Source: Alphaproteobacteria bacterium
GTDB taxonomy: Bacteria > Pseudomonadota > Alphaproteobacteria > Sphingomonadales > Sphingomonadaceae
Length of the DNA: 32,546 bases
Direction of reading: 5' to 3'
Assembly: GCA_019232625.1 (NCBI GenBank)
Contig: JAFANP010000013.1
Coordinates: 1 to 32,546 of the forward strand
In this document: positions 1 through 11,310 of the stretch, one piece after another
Position numbering within the stretch: position 1 is the stretch's first letter
How the letters are laid out: each line of letters starts with the position of its first letter
Notes under the pieces: generated by a model
Databases searched by the model: none
What the model saw: the letters and a program-made list of their open reading frames with translations, nothing else
What the model was told of the DNA's origin: nothing
Made by a program: the position numbers and the translations under genes

Positions 1-548
1 TTCAGGATGTCGTAGACGTTGGCGCCCACCGCCGGCAGCGTGTCGACGCCGACCAGGTTGCGCGCGGCGAGCGCGCCGTTGGCCTCGTCGTGGATCACCA
101 GCACGGTCTTGCCGGTGCCGAGCTTGGCGAACTGCGCCGCCAGCGTCTTGGTCTTGTCGGCCTCGAACGAGTCGAGGACGATCAGCGACTCCGCCTTTGC
201 ATGGCTCGAAAGCGCCATCTTGAGACCGAGCGCGCGGATCTTCTTGTTGAGGCCCGGATTGAAGTCGCGGACGCGGGCGCCGTGCGCCTTGCCGCCGCCG
301 ATGAAGATCGGCGCGCGCCGGTCGCCGTGGCGGGCGGTGCCGCCGCCCTTCTGGCGGCCGTACTTCTTGCCGGTGCGGGCGACGTCGGAGCGCTCGCGGG
401 CGGCGCGGGCGGTGCCGCGGCGCTTCTCGAGCTGCCAGGTGACGACGCGGTGGAGGATGTCGGGACGGGGCTCGACGCCGAAAATCTCATCGTTGAGATC
501 GATGTCGGCGCCGGCCGTGCCGTCGAGGCTCTGAACTTTGACCTTCAT
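1..548 (-). CDS. rplD: 50S ribosomal protein L4 (partial, C-terminus outside window)
   Basis: L4 binds 23S rRNA during early 50S assembly and lines the exit tunnel; in enterobacteria it also autoregulates the S10 operon. The reading frame starts at ATG 548 with MKVKVQSLDG and runs off the left edge after about 182 codons, against roughly 205 for the family. Visible family landmarks are the WQLEKRRGTARA stretch, the basic loop KYGRQKGGGTARHGDRRAP that reaches into the tunnel, and the later GLKMALSS segment. It follows rplC by 3 bp on the same strand, so the two are cotranscribed and probably translationally coupled. The missing C-terminus is a window effect, not a truncation. Confidence 0.96.
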   Translation of the reverse strand, partial: MKVKVQSLDGTAGADIDLNDEIFGVEPRPDILHRVVTWQLEKRRGTARAARERSDVARTGKKYGRQKGGGTARHGDRRAPIFIGGGKAHGARVRDFNPGLNKKIRALGLKMALSSHAKAESLIVLDSFEADKTKTLAAQFAKLGTGKTVLVIHDEANGALAARNLVGVDTLPAVGANVYDIL

Positions 549-551
549 GGC

Positions 552-1307
552 TTAGCCTTCCTGGCCTTCGGTGGCTTCCGGAGCCGCGGCGGTCTCGGCC
601 GGCGTCTCGGCGGGAGCGGTGTCGTTGCTGGCCGCCTGGCGGAGGCCGGCGGGATAGGGCGCCGCGTCGGGACGGGCGACCTTCACCGCGTCCTTGACGA
701 GCAGCCAGCCGCCCTTGTGGCCGGGCACGGAGCCCTTGACGAAGAGAAGGCCGCGCTCGACGTCGGTGCGGACGATCTCGAGGTTCTGCTGGGTGCGGTT
801 GCGGGCGCCCATGTGGCCGGCCATCTTCTTGTTCTTGAAGACGCGGCCCGGATCCTGGCGGTTGCCGGTGGAGCCGTGCGAGCGGTGGGAGACGGAGACG
901 CCGTGGGTGGCGCGAAGGCCGCCGAAGCCCCAGCGCTTCATGGCGCCGGCAAAGCCCTTGCCCTGCGTGCAGCCCTGGATGTCGACCAGCTGGCCGACGG
1001 CGAAATGGTCGGCGGAAAGCTCCGCGCCGACCTCGAGGAGCGCGTCCTCGGCGACCCGGAACTCGGCGACCCGCGCCTTCGGCTCCACCTCGGCCTTGCC
1101 GAAATGGCCGCGCTGCGGCTTGGCGACGTTCTTGGCCTTCTTGGTCCCCGCGCCGAGCTGCACGGCGGTGTAGCCGTCGCTGTCGGCGTCCTTGCGGGCG
1201 ACGACCTGGACGTTGTCGAGGGCCAGGACGGTGACCGGCACGTGGCGGCCGTCCTCCTGGAACAGGCGGGTCATCCCCATTTTCTTCGCGATCACGCCGG
1301 TGCGCAC
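552..1307 (-). CDS. rplC: 50S ribosomal protein L3
   Basis: L3 is an early assembly protein of the 50S subunit, with a loop reaching the peptidyl transferase centre. The 251-residue product has the typical start [15 protein letters not shown], the [13 protein letters not shown] segment and the [18 protein letters not shown] loop. The start codon is GTG at 1307, fixed by AAGGAG 8 nt upstream. The protein is about 40 residues longer than E. coli L3; much of the excess is a C-terminal tail from about residue 224 rich in Ala, Pro, Glu and Thr, which is probably disordered. It sits 3 bp before rplD but is separated from rpsJ by an unusually long 289 bp spacer. Confidence 0.97.
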   Translation of the reverse strand: MRTGVIAKKMGMTRLFQEDGRHVPVTVLALDNVQVVARKDADSDGYTAVQLGAGTKKAKNVAKPQRGHFGKAEVEPKARVAEFRVAEDALLEVGAELSADHFAVGQLVDIQGCTQGKGFAGAMKRWGFGGLRATHGVSVSHRSHGSTGNRQDPGRVFKNKKMAGHMGARNRTQQNLEIVRTDVERGLLFVKGSVPGHKGGWLLVKDAVKVARPDAAPYPAGLRQAASNDTAPAETPAETAAAPEATEGQEG

Positions 1308-1330
1308 GATCGTAGCTCCTTATACAGAGG

Positions 1331-1350
1331 CCCCCGGACAATTCCGGGGG
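1331..1350 (-). promoter_or_regulatory. Leader hairpin upstream of rplC
   Basis: A perfect 8 bp stem (CCCCCGGA pairing with TCCGGGGG, loop CAAT) lies just upstream of the rplC Shine-Dalgarno sequence in the rpsJ-rplC spacer. There is no T-run on the minus strand after it, so it does not look like a classic terminator. It could shape translation or processing of the S10 operon mRNA. That role is inferred; only the stem is seen. Confidence 0.4.
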
Positions 1351-1469
1351 CGTGTTAGCCCGAAAAAGATGCGCGCCCCGCCTGGGCTATTGCTCCGCCC
1401 GAAGGCGAAACGGCGGGGACGCAGTCCGGGAGCTCGGCTCCCGCGGTATCACCCTATTTCCTCAAGCCG

Positions 1470-1580
1470 CCAGCCGCTCATCCTGAGGGGCCGTTGGGCT
1501 TGCCGAAAAGGCGTATCGAAGGATCGTCCTTCGATACGGGTCCTCCCCAGGCTCGGTCCCTACCCGGGATGAGCGGCTGG
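1470..1580. repeat. Intergenic palindromic repeat (CTCATCCTGAGG type)
   Basis: The outer arms CCAGCCGCTCATCC (1470-1483) and GGATGAGCGGCTGG (1567-1580) are exact inverted copies. Inside them is a second perfect hairpin at 1513-1537 (GTATCGAAGGA, loop TCG, TCCTTCGATAC). A related element starts near 32441 at the other end of the window, sharing CGCTCATCCTGAGG and a TCGAAGGA hairpin. This type of nested palindrome is common between genes in sphingomonads. Here it fills much of the rpsJ-rplC spacer inside the S10 operon. Confidence 0.8.
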
Positions 1581-1596
1581 CGAGAGTGCCGGCCTC

Positions 1597-1908
<312 letters not shown>

Positions 1909-1955
1909 GACCTGCTTACCGATTGCAAAGAGCCAACACGGGGGCGCCGCTCAAT

Positions 1956-2043
1956 CGTCATCCCGGGCTTGATCCGGGATCCACCCGACCTCCCAACCTC
2001 ACGGCCCGAAGAAGGTGGATGCCGGATCGAGTCCGGCATGACG
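1956..2043. repeat. Intergenic palindromic repeat (GTCATCCCGG type)
   Basis: The outer ends CGTCATCCCGG (from 1956) and the near-inverse ending CCGGCATGACG (to 2043) enclose two local hairpins: CCCGGGCTTGATCCGGG on the left and GCCGGATCGAGTCCGGC on the right. The inner flanks GGATCCACC and GGTGGAT also pair. This is the well-known GTCATCCCGG...GATCCGGGATCC class of alphaproteobacterial intergenic repeat. It lies between rpsJ and the tuf terminator. Confidence 0.8.
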
Positions 2044-2067
2044 GGTGGTGCGCCACCCTTACTCAAC

Positions 2068-2105
2068 AAAAATGCGAACCGCCCGAATCTTCCCGATCCG
2101 GGCGG
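2068..2105 (-). terminator. Rho-independent terminator after tuf
   Basis: Read on the minus strand, CCGCCCG (complement of 2099-2105) pairs with CGGGCGG (complement of 2079-2085) and is followed within a few bases by a run of five T (complement of 2068-2072). It lies 15 nt past the tuf stop codon. It should end the rpsL-rpsG-fusA-tuf transcript. Confidence 0.75.
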
Positions 2106-2120
2106 CTGCGCGTGCCTCTA

Positions 2121-3311
<1,191 letters not shown>

Positions 3312-3389
3312 TGTCTTCCTACCTTCTGCTCAAACTTTTTCCGGAGCGCGCCGCCCGGTGCGGACGCGCCCATAACCACAATTTCCGGC

Positions 3390-5465
<2,076 letters not shown>

Positions 5466-5543
5466 GATCTTGAACTCCAATGCCGGACGTCCGGCGGTGA
5501 ACCTTCTGGTCGGGTGACAACCCCGCGTCCCGTCCGGGCCGAG

Positions 5544-5612
5544 CTGTCGAAGCCCTCTCCTTGGCGGAGGCCCGAGGAAGGAATGCCCTTCGACAGGCTC
5601 AGGGCGAACGGT
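5544..5612. repeat. Intergenic palindromic repeat (CTTCGACAGGCTCAGGGCGAACGG type)
   Basis: CTGTCGAAG (5544-5552) and CTTCGACAG (5588-5596) are exact inverted arms around a second small hairpin (CCTCTCCTTGGCGGAGG-like). The right arm continues into GCTCAGGGCGAACGG, a string typical of repeats dispersed between genes in sphingomonads. It occupies the rpsG-fusA junction. Confidence 0.7.
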
Positions 5613-5653
5613 GCTGGGGAGGGACGCCGGTGCGTCCCGACCCTATATAGTCA

Positions 5654-6124
5654 CTACCAGCGATAATGCGAGAAGGCGCGGTTGGCTTCGGCCATGCGAT
5701 GCGTGTCCTCGCGCTTCTTGACCGCGTTGCCGCGATTGTTGGCCGCGTCCATCAGCTCGCCCGAGAGGCGCGCCGACATGGTGTTCTCCGAGCGACTGCG
5801 GGCGGCGCCGATCAGCCAGCGAATGGCCAGCGCCTGGGCGCGCTCGGGGCGGACCTCGACCGGCACCTGGTAGGTGGCGCCGCCGACGCGGCGGCTCCTG
5901 ACCTCGATGCCCGGCTTCACGTTGTTGAGCGCGTCGTGGAACACGCCGATCGGGTCGCGCTTGGCGCGGGTCTCGACCGTGTCGAGCGCGCCGTAGACGA
6001 TGCCTTCGGCGACCGACTTCTTGCCGTCGAGCATGACGGAGTTCATGAACTTGGTGAGCACCACGTCCCCGAAACGGGGATCGGGGAGGACTTCGCGCTT
6101 CTCGGGGCGACGACGACGGGACAT
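5654..6124 (-). CDS. rpsG: 30S ribosomal protein S7
   Basis: S7 nucleates assembly of the 30S head and contacts E-site tRNA; in E. coli it represses its own operon. The 156-residue product has normal length, with the start [20 protein letters not shown], the signature [18 protein letters not shown] and the C-terminal [21 protein letters not shown]. It lies second in the str operon between rpsL (145 bp upstream, with an inverted repeat) and fusA. Confidence 0.98.
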   Translation of the reverse strand: MSRRRRPEKREVLPDPRFGDVVLTKFMNSVMLDGKKSVAEGIVYGALDTVETRAKRDPIGVFHDALNNVKPGIEVRSRRVGGATYQVPVEVRPERAQALAIRWLIGAARSRSENTMSARLSGELMDAANNRGNAVKKREDTHRMAEANRAFSHYRW

Positions 6125-6193
6125 TGGCAGTGTTTCCTTCTCTCTTCAGCCTGGTCCGGAACCCGTCCGGGGCTTACTTAGGGTGTGCGGGGT

Positions 6194-6259
6194 GGGGCAC
6201 ATACATTCCGCGCGGCGGCACCAGACCGGGCACCTCGGCGGCTGAAAGTATGTGTCCCC
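6194..6259. repeat. Inverted repeat with GGGGCACATAC / GTATGTGTCCCC ends
   Basis: Near-perfect inverted ends flank about 40 bp between rpsL and rpsG: GGGGCACATACATTCC on the left and GAAAGTATGTGTCCCC on the right. The TGTCCCC end is shared with the other palindrome families in this window (near 11191, 23389, 29411 and 29957). I associate such ends with REP-like elements mobilised by Y1-type (RAYT) transposases; no such transposase gene is in the window. Confidence 0.65.
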
Positions 6260-6269
6260 TTTCTCCCGG

Positions 6270-6641
6270 TTATTTCGGCCGCTTGGCGCCGTACTTGGAG
6301 CGCGACTGGCGGCGGTCCTTGACGCCCTGCGTGTCGAGCACGCCGCGCAGGACGTGGTAGCGCACGCCCGGAAGGTCGCGGACTCGGCCGCCGCGGATCA
6401 GCACCACGCTATGCTCCTGGAGGTTGTGGCCCTCGCCGGGAATGTAGCTGATCACCTCGCGCTGGTTGGTCAGGCGGACCTTGGCCACCTTGCGGAGCGC
6501 CGAGTTCGGCTTCTTCGGGGTCGTCGTGTAGACGCGGGTGCAGACGCCGCGCTTCTGCGGGTTCTGCTCCATCGCAGGGACCTTGGACTTGGCCTTCTGC
6601 GGCTCGCGACCCTTGCGGATCAGCTGGTTGATCGTCGGCAT
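6270..6641 (-). CDS. rpsL: 30S ribosomal protein S12
   Basis: S12 controls decoding accuracy at the A site and is the classic streptomycin-resistance locus. ATG 6641 gives [13 protein letters not shown] and 123 residues, the family length; the upstream in-frame ATG 6662 would add seven unconserved residues. The [13 protein letters not shown] loop keeps Lys43. At the second streptomycin hotspot the protein reads [13 protein letters not shown], so residue 88 is Arg where E. coli has Lys. Substitution of Lys88 by Arg is a known resistance change in other bacteria. It is the first gene of the str operon. No clear promoter was seen in 6642-6760. Confidence 0.98.
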   Translation of the reverse strand: MPTINQLIRKGREPQKAKSKVPAMEQNPQKRGVCTRVYTTTPKKPNSALRKVAKVRLTNQREVISYIPGEGHNLQEHSVVLIRGGRVRDLPGVRYHVLRGVLDTQGVKDRRQSRSKYGAKRPK

Positions 6642-6900
6642 GAAGCCCTTCACTTCCTTCAAGTTACTTTACCGGCGCGCAGAAAACGCGAAAACCCGGG
6701 CGACCTCTCAGCCGCCTGGCCCTCGCGACGCGACAGCAATGTTCAAGCTCTTGCCCGCTCCAGGAACGCCAGGGCTCCGCGGGCGAGGCGGCCTATACCC
6801 GCGAGAGGCATATGGGTCAACGGGGGGAATTTGGAAGGGGGCGTGTCGGCCCGAAGGCCTCCTCCGAACAAGCCCGTCCACCATGGTTCGCATGGTCCCA

Positions 6901-6922
6901 CTCCCCTGCAAAGGCAGGGGAG
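6901..6922 (-). terminator. Hairpin downstream of the cupin gene
   Basis: CTCCCCTGC and GCAGGGGAG form a perfect 9 bp stem with loop AAAG, 13 bp past the cupin stop codon on the minus strand. No T-run follows, so it may stabilise the mRNA end or act with Rho. The 6642-6934 stretch around it otherwise shows no gene. Confidence 0.45.
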
Positions 6923-6934
6923 GAGAAGCGGGGG

Positions 6935-7336
6935 CTATTCCGTCGTCTCGCCGGTCCACTCGTCGTTGTCGTGGTCGCGCTCGGCCTGCTCCTTGTCCTT
7001 GTGGACCACGCCGTCCTTGTGCTCGGGCGGGCCGTAGATCGTGTAGAGGCGCAAGGGACGGTCGGTGTCGTTGACGACGTTGTGGCGGGCGCCGGCGGGG
7101 ACGATGACGGCGAAATCGTCCTCCACCCGGTTCGCCGCGCCGTCGATGTAGACGATGCCCCGTCCCTCCTCGATCCGGAAGAACTGGTCGCGATCCTCGT
7201 GCACCTCCTCGCCTATGTCGCAGCCGGGCGGCAGCGTCATCAGCACCAGCTGGAGGTTGCGGCCGGTATAGAGGACGCGGCGGAAATCCTCGTTCCCCAG
7301 CGTGCGCGCCTCGATATTCTCGCAATAGCCCTTCAT
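6935..7336 (-). CDS. Cupin-domain protein
   Basis: A 133-residue single-domain cupin, a small beta-barrel protein that usually binds a metal or sugar. ATG 7336 (MKGYCENIEARTLGNEDF) is preceded by AGGAG. Cupin motif 1 is DIGEEVHEDRDQFFRIEEG with His46 and Glu57-region ligands; motif 2 is VIVPAGARHNVVN with His85. The C-terminus after YGPPEHKDG is charged and acidic (KDKEQAERDHDNDEW). Similar stand-alone cupins exist in many proteobacteria without a known substrate. It starts 14 bp after the DUF3140 gene, so the pair is probably one operon. The function is not known. Confidence 0.88.
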   Translation of the reverse strand: MKGYCENIEARTLGNEDFRRVLYTGRNLQLVLMTLPPGCDIGEEVHEDRDQFFRIEEGRGIVYIDGAANRVEDDFAVIVPAGARHNVVNDTDRPLRLYTIYGPPEHKDGVVHKDKEQAERDHDNDEWTGETTE

Positions 7337-7350
7337 CCGCTCCTGCTCCT

Positions 7351-7686
7351 TCAGTCCTTCAGCGGGTCGCAACCCCAGTTCATCAGCGAGTAGCGCCACC
7401 GCGAGGTGACCGGGTTGGCCGGCTCCTGCGCGCGATGCCTCGTCACGAAGCCGGCGACCTTGCGCATGTGGCGGTAATCCTCGTCGCCAAGGTCGGGTTC
7501 CGCCGTCCTCAGGATGCGCACGATCCGCCGCCCCGACGCGTGACCGACCGACTCCGACCCCGGCGCCTTGCGTTGCCCGACGCGCCGGCTCTCCGCCGTC
7601 TCCAGCCATGCCTCCAGCTCGGCGGCGTCCATGTTGACGGCGGCGTGGAAGCGCCTCAGCACCTCGGAGCGATCGGGTTCGGCCAT
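7351..7686 (-). CDS. DUF3140 family protein
   Basis: A 111-residue protein of the DUF3140 family, recognised by FHAAVNMDAAELEAWL, ESVGHASGRRIVRILR and the C-terminal SRWRYSLMNWGCDPLKD. ATG 7686 has GGAG upstream; longer in-frame starts would overlap the divergent GFA gene's promoter region. The family is small and soluble, and nothing firm is known about its function; I recall it next to stress-related genes. It lies immediately upstream of the cupin gene (14 bp) and divergent from the GFA gene at 7768. Confidence 0.87.
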   Translation of the reverse strand: MAEPDRSEVLRRFHAAVNMDAAELEAWLETAESRRVGQRKAPGSESVGHASGRRIVRILRTAEPDLGDEDYRHMRKVAGFVTRHRAQEPANPVTSRWRYSLMNWGCDPLKD

Positions 7687-7767
7687 GCCGGCTCCATAGC
7701 GCCTGGACAGGGGCCGCGCGCAACGCGAAATTGGCCCGTGCGGCGCGGGGCGGCGCGAGGAGGCGGG

Positions 7768-8253
7768 ATGGACGAGAATTGGAAGCTTCCCTGGGAAGGC
7801 GGCTGCCGCTGCGGCCGGGTGCGCCTCAGGGTGACGCAGCCGCCGCTCCTCTCGGGCGCCTGCCACTGCACCGGCTGCCGGAGGATGTCGGCGAGCGCCT
7901 TCTCGCTCACCCTCACCCTGCCGGCGAGCGGCCTCGAGGTGACCGCCGGCGAGCCGGTGATAGGCGGCCTCCATGGGCCCGTGTCGCGCCACCATCACTG
8001 CCCGCACTGCCTCGCCTGGCTGTTCACCCGCGCCGAGGGCTTCGACTGGTTCGTCAACCTTCGCGCCCCGACGCTGGACGACCATGGCTGGGTCGTCCCC
8101 TATGTCGAGCTCTGGACGGACGAGAAGCTGCCCTGGGCCGAGACGCCGGCGCGCCACGCCTATCCCGCCGGCGCCGACGCCGCGGACTGGCAGCGGCTGA
8201 TGGACGGCTATGCCCGGGAGGGCGTTCGGCCGGGTGGCCTCAGTCGCGCCTGA
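7768..8253 (+). CDS. GFA / CENP-V family zinc protein
   Basis: A 161-residue member of the GFA superfamily (glutathione-dependent formaldehyde-activating enzyme-like). ATG 7768 follows AGGAGG. Zinc-binding cysteines are visible as CRC (13, 15), CHCTGC (32, 34, 37) and CPHC (78, 81). The substrate of most family members is unknown, and the formaldehyde annotation should not be assumed. The 3' end overlaps the convergent amidohydrolase gene by 14 bp. A second, distinct GFA protein is encoded at 10629-11057. Confidence 0.85.
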   Translation: MDENWKLPWEGGCRCGRVRLRVTQPPLLSGACHCTGCRRMSASAFSLTLTLPASGLEVTAGEPVIGGLHGPVSRHHHCPHCLAWLFTRAEGFDWFVNLRAPTLDDHGWVVPYVELWTDEKLPWAETPARHAYPAGADAADWQRLMDGYAREGVRPGGLSRA

Positions 8254-9532
8254 CCAGCTTGCCGCCCTTGATGACGGCGTCGACATGCTCGAGCGTTCGG
8301 ACGTCCTTGAGCGGATCGCCGGAGACGGCGACGAGATCGCCGTAGCGGCCGACCGCGATCGCCCCGACGTCGCCCTCGCGCCCCAGCGCCTGCGCCGCGT
8401 TGCGCGTCGCCGCCTGGATCGCCTGCATCGGAGTCATCCCCCACTCCACCATCTTGGCGAACTGGCGGGCATTGTCGCCGTGCGGATAGACCCCGGCGTC
8501 GGTGCCGAACAGCATCGGCACGCCCGCCCGCACCGCCCGCTGGAAGGTCTGGCGCTGCTTGAGGCCGATCATCTTCTCCTTGTCGAGGCTCTCCTGCTCG
8601 GTGCCGTTGGCGGTGCCCGTCGCGAGGATGTAGTCGTCGTTGTAGATGTCCATGTCGAACCAGGTGCGGTGCTGGACGGCGAGCGCGATGGTGGCGTCGC
8701 TGGCGAGGCTGCAATGCTCGATCGTGTCTATCCCGGCGAGGATCGCGGTCCTGATCCCCTCGTCGCCATGGGCGTGGGCGGCGACCTTGAGGCCGAGCAT
8801 GTGCGCCTCGTCGGCGATCGCCTTCATCTCCTCCAGGCTGAGTTGCTGGCCGCCGACCGAATCGCCGAGCGAGAAGACGCCGCCGGTGGCGCAGATCTTG
8901 ATCACCTGGGCGCCATATTTGTGCAGCCAGCGGACCTTGGCCCGGGCCTCCTCCGGGCTGTTGACGACCGAGGGCTCCTTACGGTCGAGCGACGGGGGCA
9001 GCGCGTTGTTGTCGCAATGGCCGCCGGTCGCGCCGATCGCATAGCCGGCGGTGACGATCCGCGGCCCCTCGAGCCAGCCGCCGTCTATCGCCTCCCGAAG
9101 GCCCACGTCCTGGAAGCCGTCGGCGCCGACGTTCCGCACGGTGGTGAAGCCGGCCCTCAGCGTCTTGACCGCATTGGCCGCGCCCACCGCCGACCAGAAG
9201 CTGTCGGTATATTGGAGGCCGCGATAGCCGCCTATCTCGGCCAGCGAGGTGAGGTGGACGTGCATGTCGATGAGGCCGGGGAGCAGCGTCTTGCCGGGAA
9301 GGTCGATCCTTTTCGCGCCGGCCGGGATGTTGGGCCGCGCCCCGCCGCGCCCGACCACCGAGACGATCCGGCCGTCGGTGATCACCACCACCGGCTCCTG
9401 GACGACGCGCCCCTCGACCACGTCGATCATCCGGTCGGCGGTGACCACGACCGTCTCTGCGGCCGCGGCGGGGGCTGCCGCGGCGGCGGCGGCTGCGGCG
9501 AAGGCTGTCGCAAGAAGGTGGCGCGCTTTCAT
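8240..9532 (-). CDS. Secreted metal-dependent amidohydrolase (Xaa-Pro/Xaa-Arg dipeptidase-like)
   Basis: A 430-residue exported enzyme of the amidohydrolase superfamily. The N-terminus is a signal peptide with a long alanine run (about residues 8-25), and the mature protein would act in the periplasm. Metal and catalytic residues are all in place: HVH (91, 93), carboxylated Lys212 in VIKICATGG, His253 in AHAHGD, His273 in IEHC and Asp345 in FGTDAG. This pattern fits the prolidase-like dipeptidases described from Caulobacter and environmental sequences, but the substrate cannot be read from sequence. It begins 30 bp after the CDF transporter gene and has GGGGAT upstream of the ATG, so the two are probably cotranscribed. 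Confidence 0.9.
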   Translation of the reverse strand: MKARHLLATAFAAAAAAAAAPAAAAETVVVTADRMIDVVEGRVVQEPVVVITDGRIVSVVGRGGARPNIPAGAKRIDLPGKTLLPGLIDMHVHLTSLAEIGGYRGLQYTDSFWSAVGAANAVKTLRAGFTTVRNVGADGFQDVGLREAIDGGWLEGPRIVTAGYAIGATGGHCDNNALPPSLDRKEPSVVNSPEEARAKVRWLHKYGAQVIKICATGGVFSLGDSVGGQQLSLEEMKAIADEAHMLGLKVAAHAHGDEGIRTAILAGIDTIEHCSLASDATIALAVQHRTWFDMDIYNDDYILATGTANGTEQESLDKEKMIGLKQRQTFQRAVRAGVPMLFGTDAGVYPHGDNARQFAKMVEWGMTPMQAIQAATRNAAQALGREGDVGAIAVGRYGDLVAVSGDPLKDVRTLEHVDAVIKGGKLVRRD

Positions 9533-9562
9533 GTCGTGATCCCCAGGGGCAAAGGAAGGAAT

Positions 9563-10540
9563 TCAGCTTGACCCGCCGGCCGGCGGGAGTCGAGAGACGC
9601 TGCCGGCGAGCCAGGCCCGGTGCCGCTCGACGGCGCCCTGCTCCGGGCGGATGAACAGCCTCTTCACCTCGGGCCAGCGGGCGCGTGCGTCGCGCTCCAC
9701 CTCGGCGACGATGCGCTCGACGTCGGCGGCGCTGAGCGCGTCCTCGAAGTCGACGCTGAGCAGGGCGGTGATCTGGTCGGGCGCGGAATGGACGGTGAGG
9801 ACGTGGCCGACGCCGACGATCCCGGCCCGCCCCGACGCCGTCGCGCGCAGCCCCTCGACCAGCTCGGGGTCCGCCGCCTCGCCGATCAGCAGGGCCTTGG
9901 ATTCGACGGCGAGGAAGAAGGCGGTGAGGCCGAGGATGAGGCCGATGACGATCGACGCCGCGCCGTCCCAGAAGGGGCTGCCGGTGAGCTGGGCCAGCGC
10001 CAGGCCGAGCGCGGCGACGGCGATGCCGGCCATCGCCGCGCCGTTCTCGAGGAGGACGATGAAGCCGGGCGGGTCCTTGGAGCGCCGTATCGCCTCGACC
10101 CAGCCGAGCCGGCCCTTCGCCTCGCGGAACTCGCGGAAGGCGGCGAGCGTGGAGCCGCCCTCGAGCAGGAAGGCGACGGCGAGCACGCCGTAGGCGATCA
10201 GCGGCGACACCGCTTCCTCGGGATGGAGGATGTGGACCGCGCCTTCGTAGACCGAGACTCCGGCGCCGAGCGCGAAGACGAGGACCGCGACGACGAAGCT
10301 CCAGAAATAGAGCTCGCGCCCATAGCCGAACGGGTGGCGCGCGTCGGCCGGCTTGCGCGCCTGCCGCCGCCCCCACATCAGGAGCAGCTGGTTGGCGGAA
10401 TCGACGACGCTGTGCACCCCTTCGGTAAGCATCGCCGACGACCCGGTCACCGCCGCCGCCGCGAATTTCGAGACCGCGATGCCGAGGTTCGCGGCCAGCG
10501 CGATGATCAAGGTGCGGTTGCTCTCGCCATGCGCGCTCAT
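9563..10540 (-). CDS. Cation diffusion facilitator family transporter
   Basis: A 325-residue inner-membrane transporter of the CDF family, which exports Zn2+ or similar divalent cations in exchange for protons. Six hydrophobic segments are visible. The metal-site helices read EGVHSVVDSAN (TM2) and LLENGAAMAGI (TM5). The TM5 form and the FWSFVVAVLVFALGAGVS segment resemble the ZnT9-like branch rather than FieF. A cytoplasmic C-terminal domain (about residues 215-300, VLTVHSAPDQITALLSVDFED) follows. Substrate selectivity is uncertain because one usual Asp/His ligand is replaced by Asn. It lies directly upstream of the secreted amidohydrolase. Confidence 0.9.
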   Translation of the reverse strand: MSAHGESNRTLIIALAANLGIAVSKFAAAAVTGSSAMLTEGVHSVVDSANQLLLMWGRRQARKPADARHPFGYGRELYFWSFVVAVLVFALGAGVSVYEGAVHILHPEEAVSPLIAYGVLAVAFLLEGGSTLAAFREFREAKGRLGWVEAIRRSKDPPGFIVLLENGAAMAGIAVAALGLALAQLTGSPFWDGAASIVIGLILGLTAFFLAVESKALLIGEAADPELVEGLRATASGRAGIVGVGHVLTVHSAPDQITALLSVDFEDALSAADVERIVAEVERDARARWPEVKRLFIRPEQGAVERHRAWLAGSVSRLPPAGGSS

Positions 10541-10628
10541 CGCGCGGTCCTTAGCGCCGCCGTCCGGGCCAGTCCATTTGCCTGTCGGCCGGACGCGACG
10601 GCCGGGCTCGGCCGCCGGCCTTGCGCGC

Positions 10629-11057
10629 CTATTCGGCGACCGTCTCGCCCGAGCCGCCTATCTCGGCGGGGAAGTCGCGCATCTTGGGAAGCCCGTCCTT
10701 CATCGGCAGCACCGTCTCGGCATAATTGAGGTGGACGGCCGGGCGGAACGGCACCGAGGGGACGGTGGCGGCGTGGACGTCGGTGACAGGCAGGCTCGGA
10801 TGGTAGACCAGCACGTGGCCGCCGCACCCGGTGCACCAGCGCCGGTCGGAAAAGCCGTTCTTGTTGAAGCCGCCGAGCCGGTCCTCGCCCTTCGTCACCC
10901 GCACCTTGTCCTTGGGGTAGAGGATGAAGGCGGCGACCGGCCCGCCCGACCAGGAGCGGCACGAGCGGCAATGGCAATAGCCCATCTCCGCCGGCGCGCC
11001 CTCCACCTCGATCTCCACCGCCCCGCAGAAGCAGGATCCCTTGTGCGTCTCGGTCAT
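10629..11057 (-). CDS. GFA family zinc protein
   Basis: A 142-residue protein of the GFA superfamily with CFC (9, 11), CHCRSC (28, 30, 33) and CTGC (75, 78) zinc ligands. It differs clearly from the family member at 7768-8253 and is closer to the short GFA proteins with the GGPVAAFILYP segment. The true substrate is unknown. It starts with MTETHKGS, preceded by GGAGG, and stands 88 bp upstream of the CDF gene on the same strand. Upstream, 11058-11310 holds a perfect palindrome and no other gene. Confidence 0.87.
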   Translation of the reverse strand: MTETHKGSCFCGAVEIEVEGAPAEMGYCHCRSCRSWSGGPVAAFILYPKDKVRVTKGEDRLGGFNKNGFSDRRWCTGCGGHVLVYHPSLPVTDVHAATVPSVPFRPAVHLNYAETVLPMKDGLPKMRDFPAEIGGSGETVAE

Positions 11058-11190
11058 GTCGCGCTCCTCCCCGGTCGCGGCGCTTCCCCGCGCCGGCTGC
11101 CGGCACCCTCCTACACAAATCGCCCGGATGCGTCACGACGCCGACGCACCTCCACCAGGAGGCGCAAGCCCGACCAGGTCCGTGGACATT

Positions 11191-11236
11191 GGGGACACTC
11201 TGGTGACAGTCACGTGACTGTCACCAGAGTGTCCCC
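11191..11236. repeat. Perfect 46 bp palindrome, copy 1
   Basis: The two 23 nt arms are exact reverse complements with no loop. Each arm runs from GGGGACACTC through TGGTGACAGTCAC to the central CACGTG. Related copies are at 11798-11869, 22271-22321 and 23389-23432. With the second copy it brackets the microcin-like ORF. Confidence 0.9.
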
Positions 11237-11310
11237 CGCTCGCCGTCACCGGCGCTGGAAGCGCTCACCTCCCGCCCGGCCGCCGGGCGGCGCAGCCCCC
11301 TTCGGTCCCG

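Noticed and set aside
90-1358. Plus-strand open frame of 422 residues opposite rplD and rplC
   Set aside because: Shadow of ribosomal protein genes; no Shine-Dalgarno sequence or recognisable motif.
6642-6934. Search for an rpsL promoter upstream of the str operon
   Set aside because: TTGAAC-like hexamers are present on the minus strand, but no -10 box at a suitable distance could be supported by eye.
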